NCBI GenBank assembly: GCA_015039315.1
Contig: WIDE01000001.1
Location: forward strand, 1,139,282 to 1,203,281
From: Clavulina sp. PMI_390
Lineage: Eukaryota; Basidiomycota; Agaricomycetes; Cantharellales; Hydnaceae
Direction of reading: 5' to 3'
Length of the DNA: 64,000 nucleotides
The notes beneath the pieces are model-generated. The model searched no databases and was not told the DNA's origin. It saw only the letters and a list, made by a program, of their open reading frames with translations. This document shows positions 32,993 to 42,649 of the stretch, one piece after another. The position numbers were made by a program, and so were the translations under genes. Each line of letters begins with the position of its first letter. The first letter of the stretch is position 1.

Positions 32993-35814
32993 TCACCAAC
33001 ACCGTTCCACAAAAATCCTCCAGCTCTCCCCCTCTCCACCACATCCTCCAGCAACCTTGAGATCCACGACATTGGAGCCAGGGTTTAGGGGGACATCCCA
33101 TTGGCCTAGGTCCATGTCAACTCGGTTTTTCCGCGAGGAGCGTCTCCTTCGCCTCCGCCTTGCGGTTGGTGTGATAACGCGCCCAGAGCGTGTTGTGCGG
33201 GCTTGCGCAGGGGTAGCAGGATCCAGCTGCTGCTCGCGCCCTTCTTCTTCCTCCCCTTCCGAATGCTCCGAGTCAGAACCAGCATCATCGCCATCAGCGT
33301 GACCATTCGTCATCGGACCGTCTGGATGTGCTCCAGTTCCATTTGGAACAGGGGAGGCTGTGGCGCTCGTGCGGGCAATAGAGTTGGACAGGGGCGTCGA
33401 GGGTCTGACAACAGAGGGCACAAATCCTCCATTGGCCTTAACCTCTACATGCACCTTCTTCCCTCCCTCCACAAAAACGTATTGGCCTTCGAGTTCACCA
33501 GCTCCTCTCTTCCCAGCGCCTCCACCACCATCCATGTCTTGGTCCCCGTCTTCATCGTCTTCTTCGGGAAGAGCAGAGCGCTCTGCTTGCACGTCAAGCT
33601 TCACGGCCGTCTCTCCAGACCCCAACCGCACGGCGAAACACCGCACCACCGCCTCATCTGGCTCGTCCGCAGGAGACGTACCCAGTAACAAAATAGTTCG
33701 GTTTGTAGGCACGATACTCACAAGGACTTTACGGATCGTCGTCGAAGCCACACGAGGCTTAGCAGGTGGTTCGGGGGATGGTGAGCGTTGAGAGGTAATG
33801 GGTGGAATTTGGGATGAAAGCACGGGCATAAGGGGAGTAGGCTGGTAGACAACGTTGGGATTAGTGTTGGATGACGCTCCTGAGGGTGCCGCTCGGCCAG
33901 TTTGGGGGTGGTATGGAGTTGTGGACGATGAAGTTTGGTGCTGATACATGGGACGCGCAGGAGTGGTGGCCACCGCGCTGCCAAGACTAGACCCAGCCCC
34001 ACGAGTAGACATAGAATGAACGGGCGGGGGTGTGGGGGCTACCGCTGGCGGCGTAGCACTCTGCGGGGTGGGGGGCGGCCGACGAGTTTGCATGGGAGCT
34101 GGCTGTGCTTTGAATGTGGGCTTTGTGGAAGGAGGTTGCGCATGGGGAACGGTTGGATTTGGTGCAGTCGGCTTGGGGGTAGGTGCAGCTTTGGGTGTAG
34201 GAGGCGGTTTTGCCGCGGGAGTTGGAGGTAGTTTGGGTGTAGTGGCTGCTGGGGTAGGTGTTGCTGGGGCGGCTGGTGTCTTTGGCTGCATCTTCAGCTT
34301 AATCTTTGGCATGGTCCCGCCTGCGGCTGCGGGTTGTGATCGATTCCAAGCGTATTGAGCCGGCAGGTCACCCATCAGCTTGTGGAATGAGTTACGCAGC
34401 GTCTGCGCGGCGAGCCATACGGGAGAATTATCTTCGTTGAAGAGCATGGCGTTGTCGAATATCTGCTCCACGTCAGCTGCAAATTCCGCGGAGGAGTGGT
34501 AGGCTTTCTTCTTGAGCTTTTTCTATGGTCATCCAAGTAAGAGAGGCATTGCAGGGAGCGAGGGTTTCAGAAAACATACCTCAATAATGTCAAACGCCAT
34601 TGGCTTCTTGATCACCTCGTAGTATTGAGGCCATTCCTTTTTGTTAGGAACGACAAGGAATGGGTCCGATATTAGACCGCCTGCAGGACTATCCATGACA
34701 ACGACGAAGGATTAGCCAGCCTCTTGGACACGACGATGGAGACGACTCACTCTTTTGGAGCTTTATTAATGACTTTTTGTAATCTGCTGCTGAGCAAATT
34801 GGTAAGCTCGACGTTCCCAGACTTGGCGCCTTTCTTGGTCGAGCTATATTCCTCGTCATCATCGTCATCGTCCTCATCATCATCTTCCTCATCGTCCTGA
34901 TCACCGTCCCCATCCTCCTCGGGTTCGCCGTCCTCAGGAGCGTAGGATGGTGCACTGACATCGATCTCATACTGCTGGGACAAGGTTTTGAACTCCTTGT
35001 TGGCAATTTTCTGCACCACATAATGCACAGGGGTCAGCAAACAGAATATTAGTGGCTTTTTGGGGAACACGAACCTGCATGATCTTGGCTGCTTCCCAGA
35101 TTGGGGAGTGCTCCATGTTGTATGCCAGTGCGTTATTGAAACAGAGATCAAAGTCATCCTTTGCAGCTTTCAGCGTTGCATACAATTCGCCATCCAATCG
35201 ACCCTATAGGTAGCACGGTAGTTGAGTTTACGCAAGATTGCCGGAGGATAGACGATGAACGGACCTTGATGTCATCGAGTGCAATGGGATGCTTGGTGAA
35301 TTTGTAGTAGTCTGGGTATACTTTCTTCGGGGGTAGTTTGAGGAAGTCATGAGCAACCTCGAGACCACTACACGTACAAAGGAGACGATAAGAGCGTGAG
35401 CGAGTCAGTCATAGAGTATCCAGTGAAGACGAAACGAAGACGAGTCGCGTCCTCGCGCGTTTACAAAACAAGAGACGCCCCGACGCGTCGCGTTCCCGAC
35501 CAAAGGGCGCGGTTCTCGCCAACAAGAAAGGTAATAGGGCATGCGAACACTCACTCTTTTGACCTCGCGGCCCTCACCGCCATCCATATTTGGAGCCCAT
35601 CCTGCTTCACCTTCGTCTTTATTGAAGCAGAGGCGCCCGACGTACTAGGACCGGCGGGACCTGAGGCTGTAGCAGTAGCCCCTCCAGGTTTGCGCTTGAT
35701 CGTGATGCTCATCCCCTTCGAGCTCTTCTGTTTCTTCAGCGCAGGGCCAGATATCGTGATGGTTGTGCCGTCGCCGCTTGTGCGTTTGCGCTTGCCGTTC
35801 TCGTTGGATGACAT
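32993..35814 (-). CDS. RSC4: RSC4-like tandem bromodomain protein
   Basis: Starts M-S-S-N-E-N-G-K-R-K-R with a basic, Ser-rich head. Bromodomain 1 spans G-L-E-V-A-H-D-F-L-K-L-P to A-L-A-Y-N-M-E-H-S (acetyl-lysine Asn present). An acidic D/E stretch follows (about 34850-34900). Bromodomain 2 runs from V-P-N-K-K-E-W-P-Q-Y-Y-E-V-I to A-M-L-F-N-E-D-N-S. A long Pro/Ala-rich part follows, and the C-terminal domain contains Q-W-D-V-P-L-N-P-G-S-N-V-V-D-L and W-R-I-F-V-E-R-C-W. Paired bromodomains plus this C-terminal domain fit Rsc4, a subunit of the RSC chromatin remodeller that reads acetylated histone H3. The frame is open upstream to 35943; I chose 35814 because the sequence before it looks like leader. 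Histone H4, a nucleosome partner, lies 6 kb away, probably by chance. Confidence 0.83.
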
Positions 35815-36014
35815 AGTGCCGGCCAATCCAGCCAAATGGGTGGGTTTGGGGTCTTGTAAGCGCCGGCCTTGCGAGGTTGCGCGGTTGTTGGGGGTTATGT
35901 ATTTCGGGGATTTTACAATCGACTTCAGGATGTCTTTGCTCACAAAGACACTTTTTACGTCGACATGCGATTATTATTAGACACGGCTATATGTAGCTAG
36001 ATGGTCTAGAACGC

Positions 36015-36039
36015 AAAAAAAAAAAAAAAAAAAAAAAAA
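36015..36039. repeat. A25 homopolymer directly after a stop codon
   Basis: Twenty-five A on the plus strand, so T25 on the coding strand of the palmitoyltransferase gene. It begins at the base after its stop codon (36042-36040). Confidence 0.95.
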
Positions 36040-38596
36040 CTAAATGACAGCATCGTCCTCCTCAAGATCCTCTTCACTCTCGCTCAATGAAGACTCCTCG
36101 TTCACATATCGGTGATATCTCTCCCCAGGTGGTAATGGTCCCCCAGGAGCTGCACCACGAGCTTCATCCTCATCGTCTGACAGCCAAAATCCAGGCTGCT
36201 TGACCTCCCATCCTTCCTTGCCCAAACGCGCATCGACACGCTCTGATGTATCCGGGCGTGACGGGAGAAACTCGTCGGCTGAGTCGTCAGTGTCTGAATC
36301 TGCTGCGTCTGATATTGACGGCGATGGTGACGAATCGCCAACAGGGGGAGAAGAGGGCGACGCGGAGGCAGGGGGGAGGTACGAGGGGTGATATGGGGGA
36401 AAGTTCGTGTGTTGCGCTGGAACCAAGGCCGGTGCTTCGTCGTCATCAGCACCACCTCCCTGAACTTTACGTTGTCTCATCGCCGCAGCGTTCGAAGCCC
36501 TCAATTGAGGATTGAACCCACTACCACCAAAGGTCCAGGGAGTATCGGGGAGCTTGAATTCCTTATCCTGGGTTTTCGTATCGGGCTTGTGCAGGTTCCG
36601 TTCACGGTTGGGGTCTCGTGGAGGCCAGAAAGCTTGGACTTTAGGGTCTATTCGGACAACCTTGAGTTAGAAAACAACCATTTGATAATTCCAAACATAA
36701 AAGCAATAAAGAAACTTGGCGCGATGACCCGAGCTACGGAGCGAGCGCGCGGTAGAAACGATCCGGCGTACCTCCTGGATTCTCCCTTGGCACGGTGTCC
36801 CACACTTTACTCTACCATCACAACCCCGTACCTAGGACGATGGTATCATCCCCTCGCCCTCATTTTGGCCCCCTCCAAACCCATTCCGCCTCACTCTGAC
36901 CATGTCCCCTTGGCTGGTCGAGGAGGAATCCACACTCGACAATAAAGGTGGGACACCATGCTCTGAGGAAGGCCCAGGCTCGCCAATGACGCCCACGCCG
37001 GCATATCCACCCTCATCATCACCAATTCGCCGCGCTCCCTCTCGTGCATCATTGTGGAACTCAATCCACTTACCAGTACCTTCTGCTACGGGATACTCGA
37101 GACCGTTCCCGTTGACGTGCTTTTGTGGGATTAGGAAGACGAGAGGGTTCGTGGTCGAACCCATAATATAGCGAATGTTCTTCATCACTCCGAGATGCTA
37201 GACGTGGGACGCAACAAAATTAGAATACAGAATGCTAGAGAATGAGGTAGGATGCAACGCTACGCACATATGGATATTTCACCTTTACAAATTGTGGTCT
37301 ATTCAGCATCGTTTTCACTCATGCAACTAGGAACTGATTCTTACCTCACGAATCTTGCCTCGACGAATAAGAGTGGCGACTTTGTCTTTCTCCCATGCTT
37401 CGATCGTTGTAGTATTGGTCGCAACACAGTAGAAATGATACAAGCTGAGTGACAAATGACTCAATCTCGTCAGTCCCTAACGTAGAAATCAATGAGGGAT
37501 AGAAAACGAACCTGAAACCGCCAACCATGAGCAGGACAGGAATACACAAAGTGAAATTCAGGATCATAATTATCAACTGTGTCGTGCTCATTGGGTACTT
37601 TATAAAAAAAAATATCAAGATAAGTGCTCGCTCGGGGGCATACGACGTATGATCTACTCACATTCCATCGGTTCATGATGTCCATCACACACGATGTCAT
37701 CATTACGAGGTGGTAGGAGCAGCAGATATCCACGAGGATCAAGAAACGAATAAAGTGTGCGTAGTTGTTGTGGCCAACACAGTTGTTGACCCAAGGGCTA
37801 CGTTATGACCATTCGTCAGAACAGAAAGGGGAAAGTGACAGTCAACGCATGCTCTCACCAGTGATGATCTGCCAGTACGTTAGATATTCGTCAGTAAACG
37901 CAGAACATATTGGCAAAGGAATGAATAACGCACCCATACGAAGAACACATCTGTAGCAAGTGGTAGGACATTAGATTGAGCAAATCATAACGGGACCAAC
38001 AGCTTCAGGACGTACTTATTGCATTGTCTGCAATGATGAGCTATCCAGTGACGTCAGTGAAGAGCCCGGTCGCGAATAGACATATGTATAGATACCTCTA
38101 GGTGGCTTGTACTGCTTACACGACCGGCAATATCTGGGTGCTGATGTGGAACGTTTCCCTTCATATACAGCATCCTCCCTTAGGTCCGGAGTCTAGGTGT
38201 GGAAGCATCGTGAGACGAAGAAGGGATACAAAGTTCTATAAACTCACCCAGCCAGGCGGAGTGTTCCCGGGGGGTGTATGCACGGTCGAGAAATAGTTCC
38301 AGTAAAGTATCCCGACAAGAATGCTGCGTAGCACAATTAGTCAGTAAGCTGACGAGAGACAAGGGCAAGGGCAGAGGACACACTTGAAAGGCCCCAGAAC
38401 ACTCAATAACTGTACTGAGAACTCTCTGCCATACCACGGCCAAAGCACGAATATCTGACTAGTGTACGCAATGAAGCCAATCAAGGAGGTGGTCCCGCCA
38501 ACCCTGCATGCATACAGAATGTTTAGTATGGATAACCAGAAACCCTCGGAATCACAATTTAAGCGCGTACCAGAGTCTCTCTACTAATTTCCCCAT
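36040..38596 (-). CDS. PFA4: DHHC palmitoyltransferase, Pfa4-like
   Basis: Many short exons. N-terminus M-G-K-L-V-E-R-L-W, then two membrane spans ([12 protein letters not shown] and [10 protein letters not shown]) with [11 protein letters not shown]. The cysteine-rich domain reads [35 protein letters not shown], read through exons of 17 nt (37950-37934) and 10 nt (37868-37859). Later spans, Y-P-M-S-T-T-Q-L and the T-T-I-E-A-W-E-K-D motif follow, then a long acidic, Ser-rich tail. Pfa4 family enzymes sit in the ER and attach palmitate to cysteines. In yeast the main client is chitin synthase Chs3, and a chitin synthase lies 10 kb downstream here. The splice between the span region and the tail (about 36660-36900) is uncertain. 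Confidence 0.87.
37859..37868 (-). other. 10-nt micro-exon coding the DHHC core
   Basis: ATCATCACTG between GGCAG and GTGAGA on the minus strand. The preceding 17-nt exon ends with G and the next exon begins with C, so the catalytic D-H-H-C is assembled across three exons. Without this exon the active site is lost and the frame shifts. Confidence 0.75.
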
Positions 38597-38741
38597 TGGC
38601 CGCGCGTTGGGCTCAAGGGAGTGTAATTCAACAGCTGTCAAGCCTTAGGTGTCGTGTTTGGTCGAGTTGATATCGAGTAGCCTCCAAACAACCTCTCTCT
38701 GCTTCGCCTAGTTTCTCACTTGCTACTTGGCGATATTTGAT

Positions 38742-40540
38742 ATGAGTACCTCTACTAGCGCTCTTCCAACAAAGAAAAGAAAATGGATCGAAACTGGGGC
38801 TCCTGCTCAAAAGAGTCAGTCCACTCGAAAGGGCAAGAAAGCTTGGAGAAAAAATGTGGACATCTCTGAGATTGAGGCTGGGCTGGAGGGAATGAGAGAA
38901 GAAGAAATTGTCAGCGGGTATGTCGCTTTTTCCTGGACCACCAGCACTTTCTGATTCAACCGAACCCATCACACTGCTGTAGGAAACCTTTACAGGAGCG
39001 CTCAGACCGCGACCTATTCCAGATCGATACCAGAGGTGACGAAGGAGGTAGGCTGCTTGATTGGCATATTGCATATCAGTACGATTTCTGAACACCCACC
39101 GATCATATGGGCAGAACGGAAACGGGTTCAAAAACAAAAGAAGCCACTCCGATTCTTGCAGGTCCTTGAACAACGCTCCGCCGTACCTGCTGTCTTTGCT
39201 CGCTCCCAGACATCGTCTACGTCTTCGTTCAAAACGAAACTCTCCCAAGAAGAGAAAAATCGTCTTCTCCAGAAAGCTAAACGCAACCGTAAAGGTGCAT
39301 TCAACTCGTACCTCGATCCTAAGGAGAGTGGTAGCGCAGTGGTGGAGCTGAGAGAGAGTGGAAAATACGACGTATGGACTGCGGAGGATAGCGACGATGA
39401 GGCTCTTAAAAAACTCATCACGACCGAGGAGGCGAACGAATACGTTGTCCCCATCGTCAAGAAGCAGAAAGTCAAGGTATGCCACCCGTTGATCCTCGAT
39501 CTCCATTTTGCCAACCCCTCACCCTAATATCTGGCACTGTCTCTTTAGGCCCCAACATCGCTCCTCCCATCTCGGTCCATCGAGCGTGCAGCGATTGAAG
39601 CCCCTCATTCCGGAATCTCGTATAATCCATCGTACGAATCCCATCAGGCTCTCCTTCAGACTGCTCATGCTGTCGAACTCAAACGCGAAGCGGAAGCTGA
39701 GGACTGGCGACCAACCAAAGAGCGCATGGAGGCAATGAAGGCGGCCACCAGCGATGATGTAGAGGATGGCTCAAGGTTCAAAGGGATGGCTGTCGACCTT
39801 CCAGGGGAAGATGCCGATGACGATGATGATGATAACGAAGAGGAAGATGTGGAAGTCGTCGTGAAGGCAAAACCTGCACCCGCCAGGAAAACGAAGCAAC
39901 AAAAAGCCAAAGCTGCTCGATTACGAGCTGAGGTTCGTCTAATCCTCCCCCATCTAACCGCATCTTGGCACTGAAAGTGTGTTTTTATTGCACAGAAACA
40001 TGCATTGGCCCAACGAGCGGCTAAGAAACGTCTCGCTGCCTCCCTTACCACCATCAAAGCTCTCGCCAAAGAGTCTAATCGTTCCGTCAATTCGCGGGAG
40101 TCTCTCCTAGCTGCCCAGAAACTCGCCGCCGATCAAGCAAAGCGTCAAGCCCTAACCGGGAAAAAGATTGGGAAGCATGTCGTCAAGACTGGCGAAGTGG
40201 ATGTGCAGCTGACCGATGAGCTCAGCGAAAGTCTACGGGGATTACAGGTACGATACCACTCTCACTTGCGGGTCATCTACCCTCCTGTCTTCTCCATCCC
40301 TCGAACCTGATCATTGTTTCTCCCCTTAGCCTGAAGGTAATCTCTTCAAAGATCGCTTCCTCAGTATGCAACAACGAGCACTGGTGGAGCCCCGAGAACG
40401 TGTGCTGTATGTACACTTCATTCGTTCTCCGCTAGGGTTATATGTTCACTCACGTCAAAAATCTCCTTTCTTGCAGCCCTCGCAAAAAGAAGATCCGTTT
40501 CAAGGAGTACGAGAAGCACCCTTACAAGAGGTTTACTTAG
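38742..40540 (+). CDS. NOP53: Ribosome biogenesis protein Nop53
   Basis: Several exons with short introns (near 38918-38981, 39478-39548, 39932-39996, 40250-40328 and 40407-40476). Starts M-S-T-S-T-S-A-L-P-T-K-K-R-K with a K-K-A-W-R-K-N-V block, then Lys/Glu-rich helical regions, an acidic stretch (about 39810-39855) and a C-terminus of P-R-K-K-K-I-R-F-K-E-Y-E-K-H-P-Y-K-R-F-T. These are the features of Nop53 (human GLTSCR2/NOP53), which recruits the Mtr4 helicase and exosome to pre-60S particles for 5.8S maturation in the nucleolus. It is divergent from the palmitoyltransferase with only about 145 bases between the two starts, so the two share a promoter region. Minor exons near the N-terminus (38982-39110) are less certain. 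Confidence 0.86.
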
Positions 40541-40800
40541 GCCGTGTAGTTGGCCTGAAACGAAGTTGGCACCATTCATTTGTATTCTTGATACCTTGCT
40601 CCATTGCTCTCTTTGAGCAAAACAAATATTCTGCCTATAGCAACAGACGATCCATGTCTGTCTACGAAACTCAGGGATGATAAGGGAAAGATCAAGGTGA
40701 ACAGCATCCTTGGGACGAATCAGGGACGCACGCGTCTCGTACGCTTCGTCCGTGCCTCACCGTGCATTCAGGAAGATCACACCGTCCACACCGCCCACAT
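40541..40800. other. 3' flank of Nop53
   Basis: Non-coding sequence before the duplicated block. Nothing else was seen. Confidence 0.4.
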
Positions 40801-41410
40801 GGGACACCCCTCCTTATACCCCCCTTCCATACCCTCGAGCCCCGCTACCTATAGCGGTACTCATCTCCAAGACATCACCACCGTAAAACTGCATTAAACC
40901 ATCTGACGGAGATTAAGATACAGACCAGGCACTTATGTAGTAGAGCCACACAAGGTGCCTTTCCAGCAGCCCGACGCGCTAAAACCGATCCTGTCGCCGT
41001 CTCCCTCTCAATTTACGTTGGGTTACGCGCATTGATAAAGCCCCTCATGCAAATTGGTTTAGGAATTTCGTTCAGGTGGAGACTGCTAATATTGATCTCC
41101 AATCATGTCAAGTAGGAGGTTTTGCATGAGGGACACCCCTCCTTATACCCCCCTTCCATACCCTCGAGCCCCGCTACCTATAGCGGTACTCATCTCCAAG
41201 ACATCACCAGGCACTTATGTAGTAGAGCCCCGCAAGGTGCCGTTCCAGCAGCCCGACGCGCTGAAACCGATTCTGTCGCTATCTCCCTCTCATTTTACGT
41301 TGGGTTACGCGCATTGATAAAGCCCCTCATGCAAAATGGTTTAGGAATTTCGTTCAGGTGGACACTGCTATTGATCTCTCCAATCACGTCAAGCAGGAGG
41401 TTTTGCATGA
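40801..41410. repeat. Direct tandem duplication downstream of histone H4
   Basis: Two copies in the same direction, 40801-41129 and 41130-41410, nearly identical over their length. Both start GGGACACCCCTCCTTATACC and end GGAGGTTTTGCATGA with a few base changes. Copy 1 carries about 45 extra bases (near 40880-40925). The second copy lies about 110 bases beyond the H4 stop codon, so the unit may be the histone 3' flank. Each copy holds CTATAGCGGTA near its start. I see no convincing gene inside. Confidence 0.85.
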
Positions 41411-41518
41411 AAAAAAAGCGCATAGGCATGTGCATTATGATAATACAAAACAATAAGACAGAAGATGCCGAAATATAATGATAGTAGGTACGAGGGATGA
41501 GGCAACACCACGACATGC

Positions 41519-41660
41519 TCATGCACCGAAACCGTAGAGGGTCTGTAAGAGAAGATAGTTAGGGTCTGACGTGTGATAACACGTATGGGCCACAACGAAC
41601 CTTGCCAGATCGCTTCAGGGCATAGACGACATCGAGGGCAGTGACAGTCTTGCGCTTCGA

Positions 41661-41706
<46 letters not shown>

Positions 41707-42029
41707 GACTGTTGAATAGATGAATGAGTGAAGGCCGATGCGGCACTGAGGAAGATAATGTACCTTGAGGACACCACGAGTCTCCTCGTAGATGAGACCA
41801 GAGATACGCTTCACACCACCACGACGAGCGAGACGGCCTGTTGTGGGAAGCAGCGAGGTCAGTTACGACGCGTTATCGTGCATTGCGACGCGCCATATAG
41901 CGCGGGGAGAGGCAGATACTCACGGATAGCAGGCTTGGTGATACCCTGAATGTTGTCGCGCAGAATCTTGCGATGACGCTTAGCACCACCCTTGCCGAGA
42001 CCCTTGCCACCTTTTCCACGGCCAGACAT
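41519..42029 (-). CDS. HHF1: Histone H4
   Basis: Four exons on the minus strand: 42029-41924, 41837-41764, 41708-41601 and 41542-41519. The product has 103 residues, the normal H4 length. Seen: [20 protein letters not shown] (acetylatable tail), [26 protein letters not shown] and [12 protein letters not shown]. It ends S-G-K-T-L-Y-G-F-G-A, where most H4s have R and a final G. H4 forms the core histone octamer with H3, H2A and H2B. The last exon is 24 nt. Confidence 0.97.
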
Positions 42030-42121
42030 TGTTAGAGAAGCGTTGAGGGTTGGGGAGGTAGACGCGTGAAAGGTTGATTGAGGGAGGAATAAGACGAGGG
42101 TTAAGGTATCTTCGTTGGCGG

Positions 42122-42133
42122 TCTTATATACAC
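42122..42133 (-). promoter_or_regulatory. TATA box of histone H4
   Basis: On the minus strand TGTATATAAGAC, about 95-105 bases before the H4 start codon. Confidence 0.6.
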
Positions 42134-42649
42134 AGAGTGGCTTCGTCCACGATCCAAATAGAACCAAAGTTGTTTGGCTGTGCTTTGGAAGAAAAACAAA
42201 CAAAAGCGCGTCAACTTTGGCTTGTTTAGTATGGTGCTTTTGATGAGACGCGTTAAGTGAATCATAGACCTACGTATTGGCCTTAATAATCTCTAGACCG
42301 ACTAATTCTACACTCTCAGCTCTGAACGTGCCGCAATTTCTATTGAGATGCTCCTAGTCTCTCATCATTGCCGTGATAGTTGAGATTTTGCACACGCTCT
42401 ATACACTATTGAATATTCCACGAGACTATGAGCAATAATATACTCCATTGTGTTCCCCCCAGCCAAGCTTTCCTTACTGTAATGCTATAAAGAACTCGCG
42501 GGGATCGCGCGTAGCGTCGGCATCGGGTGATTGCCTCTATCAAGCTTATAAGCCTTCATTTGGGACATTTGCAAACGACTCAACAGCTCAATAGGATGAA
42601 GACCAAGCCGGTTGAAGTTATTCATATGTAAATTAACAAAAAGTTAACC
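42134..42649. other. H4 promoter and Naf1 3' flank
   Basis: No gene was seen. Both neighbours are on the minus strand, so this holds the upstream part of the H4 promoter and the Naf1 terminator region. Confidence 0.45.

Noticed and set aside
33203..34358. Plus-strand open frames over the RSC4-like gene
   Set aside because: Opposite-strand shadows of a Pro/Ala-rich coding region.
39128..40090. Minus-strand open frames over Nop53
   Set aside because: Shadows of the real plus-strand exons, which match Nop53 along their length.
40604..41478. Proline-rich open frames in the duplicated block
   Set aside because: They lie in a non-coding direct repeat and appear in both copies because the DNA is duplicated.
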